64,000 nucleotides of DNA, from assembly GCA_020081605.1 (NCBI GenBank), contig JAHREC010000014.1, positions 62,001 through 126,000 on the forward strand. Direction: 5' to 3'. The notes beneath the pieces are model-generated. The model was given only the letters and a program-made list of their open reading frames with translations. It searched no databases and was not told the DNA's origin. Below, one piece after another: positions 1 through 11,870 of the stretch. The stretch comes from Albifimbria verrucaria (Eukaryota > Ascomycota > Sordariomycetes > Hypocreales > Stachybotryaceae). Position 1 is the stretch's first letter; every line of letters begins with the position of its first letter. The position numbers were made by a program, and so were the translations under genes.

Positions 1-191
1 AGGTTAGCAAGCGTGGGGAGCGAAGGTGTTTGAAAGCTGGGGTTATAAAGGTTATGGATTATACATAAGATTGAAAAGGCCTCACTAGACAAGGTTGGTT
101 GACCCAATCAGAAAACTATAAGACTTAGTACTGTGGATGAAAGGGGCTCAGAAATGAGGCCTGTTTCCATTGACACAGCAACACATTACAC

Positions 192-3100
192 TTAGCGTGG
201 AAATGGGGCCTTTTTGCGACCATCGAAAAGGCTACTAGCAACAGGGAAAATAGTAGAAGTCTGGTTGGTCAAGTAGCGGAAACGGACCCCGAGTCTGAAG
301 AGACTATTAGAGTAAGTAGTAGTAGGAGTCCGTCCATCCTCTTCTGGAATATTAATGTCGGAATATCTCGACATGTCCATTCAATAACGCTTCATAGACT
401 GGCATCTTTCCGACTCTGTTTGGAATATTGATGTCGGCCCCTTTGTCGAGAAGCAGCTTGACTACCTCAATATGTCCATTCGATAACGCTTCATAAACTG
501 GCGTCCATCCGTCCTTATCTGGAATATTAACATCGGTCCCTTTGTCGAGAAGCAGCTTGACCACCTCAACATGTCCATTCAACGACGCTTCATAGATTGG
601 CGTCTTTCCGACTCTGTTTGGAATATTGATGTCGGCCCCTTGTCGAGAAGCAGCTTGACCACCTCAACATGTCCATTCAACGACGCTTCATAGACTGGTG
701 TCTTTCCGACTCTATTTGGAATATTGATGTCGGCCCCTTTGTCGAGAAGCAGCTTGACGACCTCGACATGATGATTTATGGATGCTGCATAGACTGGCGT
801 CCGCCCGTACTTGTTTGGAATATTAATATCGGCCCCTTTGTCGAGAAGCAGCTTGACCACCTCAACATGTCCATTCAACGATGCTTCATAGACTGGCGTC
901 CATCCGTCCTTATCTGGAATATTAACATCGGCCCCTTTGTCGAGAAGCAGCTTGACCACCTCGATGTGTCCCTTTCCTACCGCAGCCTTCAAACCATCCT
1001 CAGTGATAGTGGTCTGATCGCCACGTCGGTCGAGAAGAAGAGCCATCACTTCCTTGCCATTCTTCTCGTTACTAACCCCAGCCTCTATCACCCCTCAGTA
1101 ATGGCGATCTGGTTGCCCCGTTGATCTAGAAGAAGCGCCATTGTTCGTTCGTCGAGCCGCTGTGCTATTACCTCCACGGCCGCCGTGGTAATCGTGATCT
1201 GCCTCCCTCCGCGACGGAGCATGAGCGCCATCACCTCCTTGCCATTCTTCTTGTTGCTTGCCGCAGCCTGTACTACACCCTCAGTAATGGCGATCTGGTC
1301 ACCCCGTCGGTCGAGAAGAAGCGCCATCACTTCCTTGCCATTCTTCTCATTGCTTGCCGCAGCCTCTACCACATCGGTAATGATCTGGTCACCCCGTCGG
1401 TCAAGAAGAAGCGACATTATTCGTTCGTCGAACAGTTGTGCTATCATCTTCGCCGCCATCTTGGTAACTGTGATCTGATCGCTTGGTCGGTCGAGAAGAA
1501 GCGCCATCACTGCTTCGCCATTATCCTCGTTACCTGCCGCAGCCCTGATCACATCTTCAGTAATGGTAATCCGGTCGCCCGTTCGGTCGAGAAGCAATGC
1601 CATAACCTCCTTGCCATTTTGTTCATTTCCCGATGCGGCCTTGATCACCTCTGCCGTAATAGTGATGTCGTTCCCCAACAATTCAGCAGGCGGGTCATCA
1701 CTTGTTCATCAAAAGAATCCGCTATTGCCATGACAAGCCCCTCGGTGATCCTGATTTGGACTCCTACCCAGTCGAGAAAAAGTATCATGAGTTCCGTACC
1801 ACTCATCCAGTTCTGCGCTGCAGCTTTCACCACCTCTTCGGTGACGATTACTTGGTCTCCCCGCCTTTGGAGAAGAAGTTTTATCAATTCCACGCCGTTC
1901 GTCCAATTTTGAATTGCAGCCTTGACTACTTCCTCGGTAATACTGATCTGGTCCCTACGCTGGTCAAAAAGCAATGCCATAACTTCCGTGCCGTTCTTCT
2001 CGTTTGTTGCTGCGGCGATTTGTATCTGCGGATGCACAATCGAACCAGGCTTTTCTCGACTCAGCAGAGAAGTTATAACTTCTTTGTACCCTGACCTAGC
2101 TGCCTCCTCCAAGGGCGACACCCCATCACTATCAACATACTTAGTGTCGATATAGTTTGGAGTTGATGCCCGGTAGTTTTGTGGGTCGAGCGCAAATTCC
2201 ACAAGACCGCGAATTCCCCAGTGGCCGGCTACGTGAAATATGGAAAACTGTGACGCAATGCGGTTATCAAAACCGCTTCTGTAGATTGCCAACCAATGTT
2301 CTCGACAGTCGGAATGAATCTTAAAGAATGTGGCTTCCGAGGTCTTTATCGTGAACTGTGAATGGGCCATGTGTGCATGGTTAGCCCAGAATTGGGCTGA
2401 GTAGGATCGAAAGCTGTCGTCTGGCGCCATGTCGGGCTCCTGTTTAAACAACTGGATGAGCTGATCGACGCATCGGTGCGCAAAACTGGCATGCGCCTCA
2501 AATACGTTGATGAAACTATCGGCAGCAGGTCCTACCAGAAAGTCCTTGACGGATTGATGTAGAAGGAGCACCTTGTCCTCCTGGATAATCACCATCAAAC
2601 GACAAGACGCGACCACGTCTCGTGTGAATTGGATCCGGGTTTCCTCATCCTCTTCCTCGTGCAGCTTACAAGCTACTGAGAGCTCTGACAGGCTAAGTGG
2701 TCGCAGGGACGCCAGGACGAAGCTTAAAATGCATCTTATTGTATCCCTTTCGCCTTCCGGCTTAAGAGCCGTGTCTAGAAGCCTGTTATAGAGCGAGTGA
2801 AGTCCCTTGGGTAACACCTGGAGGTAATTGGCGGCATCTTTCGAAGCTATCACATCCAACTCTTCGCAAGCCAATCCAATCCACAAGAAGGTTCCTTCTG
2901 CCTTGTCCATGAGAGCGGTTTTGACCTGGTTGGTGACCTGGTTTGAGTAGTGTTTTCTTTTCCTAAGGTTAGCCACCTTGTCATCGATAAACCGCTCAAT
3001 ATCTCTCTGCGATTCTCGAAATGAAGTTAGATTCCTATTTGTGAATTCCCCAAGATATTCAACTATCTCAGGATAGGGTCGACTAGTAATCAATATCCGA

Positions 3101-3877
3101 ATATTTGAGGGAGAGTTGCAAGGGCTGAAGCTCTGCCGTAACTCCCTCAATAAAATATCTTGGGATTCTTGATCGCATTCGTCTAGGGCGTCAATAATGC
3201 AATACTTCCGACCGGTTGTCCTATCTGCGGTAATATCGATGAACATCGCCCAGAGAGCGTCGAACGATTTGAAAAGTTCCGGGCCGCGGTCTGCATACTT
3301 CGGCAGCACATACTTGAGAAGTGACGAGTGTTGTTGGACGAGCTGCCAGAGAAGCCCTCTAATGACGGACGTAGCTGTCTTCCGCTTGTCAAAACTCGAG
3401 TCACAGAAAAAGTAGCTGAGAGTCTTTCCGTCCGTGGTTGAGAATTTATTTGAGAGCTCCTCGGCAAGGAAGATTGACATGATCGATTTTCCCGTGCCTG
3501 GATTCCCATACAGCCATAGGATGTTGGTGGCTGGTGTCAATCCTTGGCCAGTACCTAGCCAGGTAACGAGTTCTTCAGTCTCGAGAATCCATTCACATGT
3601 GCCGGCAGCGCGATTGCCCTTTTGCGCTTTAGGGCGTTCTTATCCTCGGCCGGGTCAGTCAGAAAGAGGTCGCGGCGACAATCTTCGGGTCCAAGACTAT
3701 CGCTCGCCAGATGCACATGGAAGCTGCTGTAGACATGGAGTAGCAAAGTCGTCAAACTTCTGGGCTTCAATGATCAGGGTTATGGGCCACTTACGAATTA
3801 GTCACTGTGCCCTGAGCAATGACAATAGTCCGGTCGTTCGCGAATTGGTCAGCTATCGGCGTTTTAGACGATGCCAT
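192..3877 (-). pseudogene. NACHT-ankyrin STAND (NLR-like) receptor gene, frame broken
   Basis: Likely an NLR-like signal-transducing NTPase; fungal relatives act in self/non-self recognition. The best start is the ATG at 3877, giving a short first exon. A GT-AG intron at 3760-3794 is possible but only 35 nt. The NACHT core (3540 down to about 2900) has Walker A GNPGTGKS and Walker B CIIDALDECD. An alpha-helical region follows, then roughly ten repeats of about 33 residues built around NGKEVMALLLDRRGDQI (about 2050-1010). Last come typical ankyrin repeats with HVEVVKLLLDKGADINIP (about 1010-350). The frame breaks near 3720, 3620, 1674, 1092 and 640. Most of these are one-base losses in homopolymers with homology continuing in the next frame. 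Near 373-350 a repeat is partly deleted and the ankyrin run ends in unrelated residues. The family call is secure; whether the gene is dead or mis-sequenced is open. Confidence 0.85.
373..1010 (-). repeat. 99-bp tandem repeats encoding ankyrin units
   Basis: Repeat starts recur at 373, 472, 571, 669, 768, 867 and 966. The spacing is 99 bp, except 98 bp for the unit starting at 571. Each unit encodes one 33-residue ankyrin repeat, and several are almost identical in DNA. The 98-bp unit has TT at 640-641 where sister units have TTT, which shifts the frame. The unit at 768 diverges in its first 30 bases. Near-identical repeats of this kind are known in fungal NLRs and usually imply recent unequal exchange or conversion. 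Confidence 0.9.
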
Positions 3878-4128
3878 TGTCGGGTGCTTTATCAATTCCT
3901 GATTTTATGCTGATTTTGAGGTTCAGCCTTGCTTGAGGTGTTACATGCAAGACGGTAGTGTTCAATCTCAGTGCAAATGAAGGTTAATAATTGAAATGCA
4001 GTCTTGGTCAAAGGCGGTGGGACGATGTCACAGTATTCTGCCAGTCTCGTGAGAGTGCCTTGACAAAGAGTGGCTGGTCAAGGTTCATTACTGTCTCATG
4101 GACATATTTTAATTACCATGCGATGAGA

Positions 4129-4145
4129 ACACACACACACACACA
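4129..4145. repeat. CA microsatellite, possible old LINE tail
   Basis: A run of about eight CA units follows GCGATGAGAA. The same GCGATGAGAA precedes the ACAAT repeats at 4366-4380, and flanking bases such as GGCGACTT and GGCAACCT also match loosely. Read on the minus strand, both look like 3' ends of related LINE copies with different simple-repeat tails. The older copy keeps only its 3' untranslated end. The rest of 3880-4360 shows no gene. Confidence 0.5.
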
Positions 4146-4759
4146 GAGTCTATTATGCTCGGCGACTTGCGTTAGAAGGGCCACTATCCGTTATGTACAT
4201 GTTCCCTTCCATCATTATGTCCTAATCTCGCCATAACCCATGTGCTATCCACTTGTCCATTTCCTGCCTTCCCTCTTCTGTCATCCCGTCTTACGAGACC
4301 TCCAGGTCTATCTTGCAACAGCGAGGCTGCCTAAAGTCTATTCTTCAAGTGTTCAGGCGATGAGAACAATACAATACAATTTATTACGCCCGGCAACCTG
4401 TTCAGGCCGAGAGGACACTAGTCACTAATGCGTACATACAATGCCTGATTTTCGTCCTCGACTCCCTTCAGCCCATTCTCTGTGGCATTTACCCTCAAGC
4501 ATATACCAGACCTTCCTTTGCACCTTTAATCACAACACTCACTTTTGTAATCACAATTTTCCATTCTGTTCCGCTCTGCCTTATTCTCCCGCGGTTTTAA
4601 TAGCGTTGCCAGCGAACTAGCTTGAAGGCTATTCTTCAAGTGTTCAGTGTCCTATCTTCGGCGGCTGAAGCGACGTCCACTCTTGTGCCACGGGTTGTTC
4701 GGTCGAGGGTTTGAATTAGTCACCTAGCATAAACAGACAAGACTTTTTGTAATCCAATC

Positions 4760-7660
4760 TCAATATCGCATATCAAGCCGACCTGTGGCTATGGCAAATC
4801 GTATGGTTGCGCGGACTGCTTTCATATCTGGCGTCCATTGAGCGCCATCTGATCGTGATTTCCTCCCAAGTAGAACGAAAGGTTTCCTCTTTGCGTCTCG
4901 GTGCATTGCAGCATTTCAGTCCTGTGCACTGTCCATTTCCTGCATCGAAAGAGAAAATGCTCCACTGTTTCTATCGCTTGTCCGCACGCGCATTGCTGCG
5001 ATGCTGCTATTCCAATTCGGAAAAGGTATCCGTTGAGCCTGCTTATGCCTGTCCTGAGCTGTGCCAGTATGCTAGCTTCCCTGCGCGATAAGCTATCGTA
5101 TAGTAGGCGAGTGTGTTTACCAGGAGCGCAGCATCAACCTTCTTGGAAAACTTCCCAATGTTATCCGGTATCCGCTTATTTGTGCGTTGGCTTGATCGAG
5201 CTGTGTTCAGCGTCGTTGATCGCATGCCGGGAAACTGCAGGGGCGCGGTGGCACCGTCTTCGCTCGCACTTCGCGCCTCCTTCTTGGCCATCTCCAGCAG
5301 CCCGTGGTCAGCGCTTTTGGGCATCCTTATGATAGCCACCATATTTCCCTCATCTTCAAGGCATCAATGGAGTCATATGTGCATCTAATGTATTCTTGAC
5401 CGGATTGCTGGCGAGGGTTTCGGATCGTCAGCACGACCGCTTTATTGCTCGTCAAGAGTGCGACACTTCGGTACTTAAGGTCGGGCAAGTGTCTTAACGC
5501 ATATGCCATCGCCGCCAGTTCCCCAGCGAATGGGTTCTGCTCTGTTCTTATGCCGAGTGTGAAGGAGAAGCGCTCAAGGTTTGGCCCTCCACGTACCGAG
5601 GCCGTAAAGTCATCCACAAATGCTATCGCTCCTCTATAGCAGTCAATGCGCTGCTGTACGAGGTCTGCATTGAAGAAAAGAAATAGAATAGGCGATAGAG
5701 GGGATCCCTGGGGCAGTCCAGCTTGTGGTAAAGCTCGGCTCTTGGATATCTGTCCGTTGACCTGAATGGTTGCTGTACGATCCGAGCAAAAAGCTTCGAT
5801 CCAGCGTAGTGGGCCTTCCGGGATACCTCTTGCTCGCAATCTTTGTATGAGTCGATCCTTGCATACTCCGTTATAGGCTCCTTTAACATCGAAAGTCACC
5901 AGGCTGAGGACCCGTCGGCCGCGCCAAGCTGCATAGATCTGCTCCTGTAGCAGCATCAATGCTTGCTCGGCGGACCGCTGTTTGCGGGCACCAAAGTGGT
6001 TTGTTGGCAGTAATCCGTGTGTCTCGACAGCATGTGAAATCCTTTCCGCGATAACCGCCTCTAGTATTTTGCCTAGCGTAGAGAGGAGCGATATGGGCCT
6101 CCAAGCCTTTGCTATCGAGTAGTTTTCCTTGTTCGGCTTCTTTAGCGGGATGATTTTAGCGTGTCTCCATTGCTCCGGCAGCACTCCTTCCTCCAGCGAA
6201 GCGCGGAACAGCGAGAAGACCCGGTGCTTAACAGAGGGCCAGATCTCTTTCCAGACTGCGGCGGGTAGTCCGTCCTCGCCAGGTGCTTTCCACGACTTTG
6301 CCAGGAAGAGCTGTCGCTCTACCTCTTCCATGGTAATGCCTGGCATGGCGATGGCGGCCCCCGCTGAGGTCGCACCCCTTCCTCCTCAATGTGATCCGGC
6401 AACGCAGGAAAGAAGGTAGCCAACATCTGCTCGGCTTGCTCAAAGTTGTTGGTCGTACGCGTGCCATCAGCCCTCGTGAGCTGGGGCACCTTGCCGAAGG
6501 CCGAGTTATCTCCCGACTTAAGATACTTTGCTGCCTTCCATATATTATCATTATCGGCTAGAAATTCGTTCCAGTGTGCCTTTTTCTACTGTCTGATAGC
6601 GTCATGGTAGTGCTTCGCTGCTCCTCGGGCCGTCAGCTCAAGCTCTTCGCATACGCGCCCTGCTCGTCTCACTGCCCTAGCGCGATTCCTCCAGTGTGTA
6701 TATATCTGTCGGAGCTGTGTAAGGTCCGAGGTCCACCATCTTTTGTGTAGGGTGATGGCTTGGCTTTGGGTGTTAGTGCATGGATCGCCTCCAGCACCAC
6801 CTTCATAAGCCGGTCAGTCTTTTGCTGTACGGTGTCGCCTTCCGGACTAGACTCTAGTCCCGCGGTAACTCGGGCGTTGATCTCCTTCCATGGTGCGTTT
6901 TTAAGCAACAGTCGTTTCTGAGCTTGAGGCTCCGGAACCGAAACATCAAACTCGGTCTCGATGGCGCGATGATCGGACCCGTGCTCTGTACCGTGCACTC
7001 TACACTTAACGGCTGAAGATGCTAGATCCGCAGAGACAAGCACTAGGTCGACCGTGGTCTCATAACCCCCACCGTTCCATGTCTTCGTTCCTCTTGGCAA
7101 CAGGCTTGTAAGGTCGAACTCACTCATAAGGTTGATGATCTCGTCCGCCTCACCTTGCCTCACAATTGATACATCGTCCCCTCCCCATAGCTGGTCGTGC
7201 AGGTTAAAGTCTCCGACAACCACGACATCAACTAGCCTACCAGCTTGTCTTCTTGTGCTTACTATCACCTGGCGCAGGGTGTTGCAGGTATCTTGCAGGG
7301 CCTGAGCGTCTCTTCCCGGTACATAGGCAGATATGACCAAGACCAGTCGTTCAGGGAGTCGCAAGATGGCTGCTGTCATGTCCGACATTTCTATCGGTAT
7401 CTGCTCTGCCTCTACATCCTTGTTCACCCATAACATGCTTCGGATCGGCCACCTGCCCTCCTTCCGAGCTGTCGGGACTATCTTGACCCATCTGGAGTGT
7501 CCCATGGGTACTGTTAGTAACTTGTCGCCTTTTGGTGTGCCTGAGGCTCTTGGATGGCTATCACTGTGTGGTCTTGAAGATGCTTATCGTTCATTAGGCT
7601 TTCGTGTACGGTATCCTGCTTTCTTACATTCAGTTGAATCACCTGGAATAACCTACTCAT
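4760..7660 (-). pseudogene. LINE ORF2: endonuclease-reverse transcriptase-RNase H
   Basis: The reading frame starts at the ATG at 7660 inside ATGAGTAG, whose TAG is the stop of ORF1. This suggests coupled re-initiation. The endonuclease domain shows IQEP, VVGDFNLHD and the SDHRAIE motif (7600-6900). The reverse transcriptase (6350-5600) has [22 protein letters not shown] and the active site AFVDDF. Right after FVDDF the protein jumps into RNase H sequence ([10 protein letters not shown], then [14 protein letters not shown]), so the thumb and connection region is missing. The C terminus carries CACGQAIETVEHFLFRC, the usual CCHC finger. Frames break near 7500, 6360 and 4860, the last two in G and A runs. 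The last codon before the stop at 4760 is Tyr. Confidence 0.85.
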
Positions 7661-8964
7661 GCCGTCTGGGGTGAAGCTTCAGGCAATTTCTACTGAATGC
7701 CTCATGTGGACCACTACAGAGAGCACACTTGGGTATCTGTGCCTGGCATTCTCTATGATGGTGGCCCTCGCCGGCGCATCTGGCACATACTCGATTCTTA
7801 CTGCAGGAAAATGCCTTATGGCCGAGTTCTTGACAGTTGTAGCATTGCTCCGGTCCATTGAGCTGTTGGAACACACTCGTATATGCCGACTCGCCCGCAA
7901 CGAGAAAGTAGTGTTCCTCCAGTAGTCTCCTGGCATCCCTGTTCTTGGTGAGGTACACTACCATGGAACCGTATGTCTTCGGGTTGACCTTTCGGCTTAG
8001 CCAGACCACCTTGGCAATCTGGGCTTCATTCTCCTGACTTAGCGTTTCCATTGCTCCGGGAAGGACGTTGAACTCCTGGTCAAAGACGGCCGTGCGATCC
8101 ACACTATCAACTCTGATAGGGTACAATTGGTCTCGGAGAACTCTAGCACCTGGAGCTTTCCTGGCTTCGAGGATGGTCTTGATCTTTTGTATCTCACCTT
8201 CGTCCCTACCAATGATCCTGAGGCGGTTGGCGTTCCGTCCATCTCGGGTTACCGCGACGCACCGCCAGTGAGATTGGTCACTTGACTTTCGCATCTCCTG
8301 TTCCAGGGTCCTGCGAATCATTGGCGGTGTAGCGTCTTCGATGTGGTCTTCCGGAACTCTGGACGTGTCCACCGTGCAAAACACCGATTCTGGCGTTGCC
8401 GATCGGGCGGCAGGTGACGATGGAGCGGACATGCTGAGGGGTGTCATCCTAGCCGCATCTGCATACGTTTGGCCCGGTGATCGTGGTGTCCCGGCTTTGC
8501 TCAGCGAATCCAACTGCAGCCGAGTCTGCTCCAGCTCACTATGAACCTGTGTGAGCTGGTCTCGGACGTGCGATAGTTCTTGCGCCATCTGAGCTGTGGC
8601 CCTGGTGACCTCCTCGGCCATGTGATCTCTGATCTTGGCGAATTCGAGCTGAAACTCGGTCTTCATCGATTCGATTTTCCTGTTGAAGTCCTGCTCCAGG
8701 AGTTGCCGCAAGCTCTGGATTGCCTCGACTGCGCCCCCAGATGACTTGGAGGCAGTCTGCTTCCGAGCTCGGTTTGGTCCGAGGGCTCCTCACTGGTCTC
8801 ACCTTCCTCCTGCCATTCCATATCAGCATTTTGCTGCTCTGTCTCCAGCGCCTTCGCCGTTCTGATCCTCTTCCGCCGAGGGCGACGATATCCCCGCCCG
8901 AAGCATCCGAGTCTCGTCCCATGACGACGATGACGTCTGATGTGGGGTTCGCAGCACCAGACAT
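7653..8964 (-). pseudogene. LINE ORF1: gag-like RNA-binding protein with zinc knuckles
   Basis: ORF1 encodes the nucleic-acid chaperone and RNP protein of the LINE. The likely start is the ATG at 8964 (MSGAANPTSD). The first 90 codons lie in a different frame from the rest, with shifts between 8880 and 8720. The intact 352-codon part from 8711 has a predicted coiled coil (EEVTRATAQMAQELSHVRDQ). It ends with three zinc knuckles, CYNCQELGHKAFSC, CARCAGEGHHHREC and CALCSGPHEAFSRNC, as in Tad-group elements. Its TAG stop overlaps the ORF2 start by eight bases. Confidence 0.85.
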
Positions 8965-9010
8965 GCGCCAAGGGTCCAAATCTCTCCACAACTCGATTAT
9001 AAGGGTTTAA

Positions 9011-9508
9011 GGGTTTACAACAAGGATAGATAAGAGTTATTTCGAATCCCCTCCCCAACTCTTATCGTTGGTACAGTCTCCCATTTATTATCGACGCAGA
9101 TCAGTTAGCGTACAGTGCCAAGCAGATGTTGCTGACATGTGATGGCCTGGAGTGGAAAATTACTCAAGCCACACAGTCTATCACCGAGGGCTTGAAGCAT
9201 GACGGACAGATTATGGTGCAAGTCTGTCGTCAACACTGCGTCCCACTTGTTTCTAGAGTTCACCTCAAGGATCTAGACCAAAGAACGACTGTCGATTCGG
9301 AATGCTCATCGCCAATTATCGTTGGCATTCCGAATATGTGTGCCCCGTCAGCTACGAGGGGTGAAATTTTTACAGGGAGAGTTGATCGGTGTGATGAACG
9401 GGGTGCGTCATAGCTGCTGTAGGGTAGGTAGGGCGTAAGGGTTCGAGCAGTTTGTACGGACAATTAATTGCAAGTGATAGACCGCCGGCGTCGAAATAAA
9501 TGCTCACA
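9011..9508. other. Intergenic, no gene seen
   Basis: Only short unconvincing ORFs are present. Two TAAGGGTT-like repeats at 8999-9018 resemble telomere sequence, but they lie at the LINE 5' end and are too few to be a telomere. The last 100 bases are probably the promoter of the next gene. Confidence 0.4.
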
Positions 9509-9514
9509 TATAAA
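9509..9514 (+). promoter_or_regulatory. TATA box upstream of the GC-rich gene
   Basis: TATAAA within ACATATAAAGAG lies 99 bp before the ATG at 9608. A pyrimidine-rich stretch separates the two. The position fits a fungal core promoter. It is assigned from spacing alone. Confidence 0.45.
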
Positions 9515-9607
9515 GAGGACTGCCCCTCGTCACTACCTACAGTTCGATTTATCACTTCGACGACTTAATCTTAGCAGGCATTCCGTTTGTTGTATCTTTG
9601 CGCAAGA

Positions 9608-11446
9608 ATGGCTGAATCTATCGTCAAAACCCTTCGTTTTGAAAGGAAGGCAGCCGACGGTTAGTTCGATTCCCGAAACAGCCGTTGGATGTACAGCGTG
9701 AGATCCTTTTCTCAGCGGTACGCGTGACTGTGGCCGGAGAGGCCGACAGGAGAAATCACGAGATCAACTTGTTCTTGTCTCTTGGGCCGAACAATACCTT
9801 TGTCAACAGCATCAACGCTGTGGTGCCGGACAAGAAGCCATCCATCAAGGGGCCACAAGCTCTCCCGCCTGGTGCCGGGCTTGGTGTACAACCTTGATCT
9901 AACCGCCAAAGGATTTTCAGCCGACGAGCATGTCTTGATCACGGTCGCGCTCCTCGAGCTGGACTCCACCATTGCAGATGTCACGCGCGACATTCTCAGA
10001 GATGTCGAGTCAAAGCCGGGTGGCGCAAATGTCAATGCACTCGCCTTTGGGTTCTCCGAGGCGTCCTTTGCGCATCTCGTGGTACGCCAGATAAGCGAGC
10101 CGGAGGTGGAGGTTGGCCCGGCACCTTTCCTCAAAGGTCAAGCTAAGCATGGCGTCGCTGTCGTTTCCGTGGTACCCCGTCGTATATATTGACGTGGATG
10201 ACGAGGAGCTCGTCATCGCGGGTCATCTGCAGCTCGCCTTCTACCGCACCACGGACCCGGCACCATTCCCCGAACCTGTCGCCGTGATTTTGACGCAGGT
10301 GTCGGTCCGTTGTAGGCCAGCCATGGTCACGACAACCAAAGACACCCTCCAGCTCCAGCTTCGGTCCGCCAATCTATTAGGCTCGCCCTCCATCGATATC
10401 AGGGATTCGAGTGTGGCGACTGGCGTCCTGGGCGGCGGCTTTGCGAGTACTACCGAGTTCGAGGAGAAGGTCAACGGCTATCTGAAGGAGATCACTACCG
10501 GTGACAAGGAGGAGGGTCTAGGCTTCGCCCTTCCCGCGTACCTCGAGTCGCGAGCCCTGCCCGACTACTGGTACCGTGTGCTCAACATGAGTTTGAGCTT
10601 CCTGGGATTCAAGTACAAGACGGTCCAAGTGCACGGCCGCCCCATCTCGTATCTGTTCATTGTCTTCTCCATGAACAGCCTAGGCCTGGCGCCGCCCTGT
10701 TATTGCGAGGAACCATCGCCGGTGGAGGCGGCATCGGAAATGGACGACGACTCGACCCCGACCGTCTTCGAGGCTCTCTATCATCAGGCAAAGCAGGGGC
10801 GACCGCTGCCGGGGGCTGGGAAAGCTTTTGACGGCGCAGCCTTTGGGATGAGCCAGAAGACGTTCCGGGAGGCCGCGAAGCCGTACGCCAACTTCGGCCA
10901 TGACCAGAGCTCGTCGACGTCGGCCGGAGGGGCCGTGTATGCGTCGGTGCGCTTCTGGTACCGCATCTCGCTCGAGACGGCCGACATCACGGCCGACATC
11001 ACGGCCGACATCACGGCCGACGGTATCAAGGCCGCCGTGAGGGACAAGTGCGGCCACGACGTGCTCTCTGCGAGCGAGCGCCTGCGCATCACGCTCCCGA
11101 ACAACTCCATTACATGGCGGCTCAACATTGGCGTCAACAACGCAAATCGCAGGGAGATGACTATCGCCGCCATCGCTGAAGCGCGCGTGGGCAAACCCGA
11201 TGTCGACCTTGACCTCGCGGGGGCCCGCCGCCGCTGCTAGATCAGGTCATCCACTGGGTCATTGAGCAGGTTATCGAGGGCACCAAGGGCAGCCTGGACA
11301 AGATGGCATCCGATCAGTTGACCATCCGCCTCGTCCGCACCGTCGAGGGCAACGGCGCCATTCGATTGCGGTTCGTCGACAACAAGTTTTTTGCCGGCGA
11401 GGCTGTCGTGCTCCTGGGCCATCTCTGGTCCCGGAGTTGGGAATAG
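9608..11446 (+). CDS. GC-rich hypothetical gene, four apparent frame breaks
   Basis: I do not recognise this protein family. The coding signal is strong: GC-rich third positions against AT-rich flanks, and continuous open translation if four shifts are allowed, near 9660, 9850, 10134 and 11220. The last three lie in GGGG, AAA and GGGGG runs. The product would be about 610 residues. The start is MAESIVKTLRF, with no signal peptide. The middle is rich in beta-type hydrophobic stretches (PWYPVVYIDVDDEELVIAGH). A DITA unit is repeated three times from 10980. The C-terminal part, in another frame, reads LLDQVIHWVIEQVIEG. No membrane helix is obvious. It could be a transferred gene or a fast-evolving fungal one. 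Confidence concerns its being coding, not its function. Confidence 0.65.
10980..11021 (+). repeat. 12-bp tandem repeat coding for ADIT units
   Basis: GCCGACATCACG occurs three times in a row with a partial fourth copy (10980-11021). It adds in-frame ADIT units to the hypothetical protein. Identical copies suggest recent slippage. Confidence 0.9.
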
Positions 11447-11870
11447 GTTTCCTGAGTCATTTGCGTTGAAACGCATTATTGGAGGAAAACTGACGGTCAA
11501 TTCTTCACCACCCTCGTCTTTCATGTTCCTCGCTCGGGGAGCCCATGCTCATCTAGGTATAGCCTCTGCATTACTCTACATCTGCACCATGACAACCTTG
11601 CCCCCTTGTCCAGTCGTGAAGGCACACATGCGGTCTGATGCCCCGCCCGCACCGAGACACCGTTCTCATCCTCGTTGAGTAAATTTAAGCCACCGAGGCA
11701 GACTCCATCGATCTGAACCAACAACTGGGCTATGTTGTACCTTTCGAACGGGGCGTAGAAACTTGTTGCGCACTGGTCGGTAAAGTAAGCAGATGCTTAG
11801 TATATCACGAGGAAGTGTAAGCTTTAATTTAAAAGAGATTAATGTATTCGTTTCTAACAACAAGTCTACT

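Larger units (their letters stand above)
4366..9010 (-). mobile_element. Tad-clade non-LTR retrotransposon (LINE), internally deleted
   Basis: This is a two-ORF LINE on the minus strand: ORF1 with zinc knuckles, and ORF2 with endonuclease, reverse transcriptase, RNase H and a terminal CCHC finger. The 3' end is an ACAAT-type tail at 4366-4380 (TTGTA on the coding strand), after a 3' UTR of about 380 nt. There are no LTRs. The 5' end is set only roughly by ORF1, because no target-site duplication was found. ORF2 lacks the segment between the RT active site and the RNase H domain. That segment survives in the second copy at 31.1-31.9 kb, so the loss is a genuine deletion. Several one-base breaks also occur, so it is unlikely to be autonomous. 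Confidence 0.9.

Noticed and set aside
669..2155. Plus-strand ORFs of 97-158 codons over the NACHT-ankyrin gene
   Set aside because: They are antisense shadows of the repeat-coding strand and have no motifs of their own.
8999..9018. Telomere-like TAAGGGTT repeats
   Set aside because: Only two copies, inside the LINE 5' region, and not TTAGGG.
9600..9690. GTTCGATTCCC resembling a tRNA T loop
   Set aside because: Flanking bases do not form a T stem or cloverleaf, and the stretch is better explained as the start of the GC-rich gene.
9608..11446. Assignment of the GC-rich gene to the P47/TULIP lipid-binding family
   Set aside because: Only a vague resemblance of beta-rich segments; no diagnostic motif could be pointed to.
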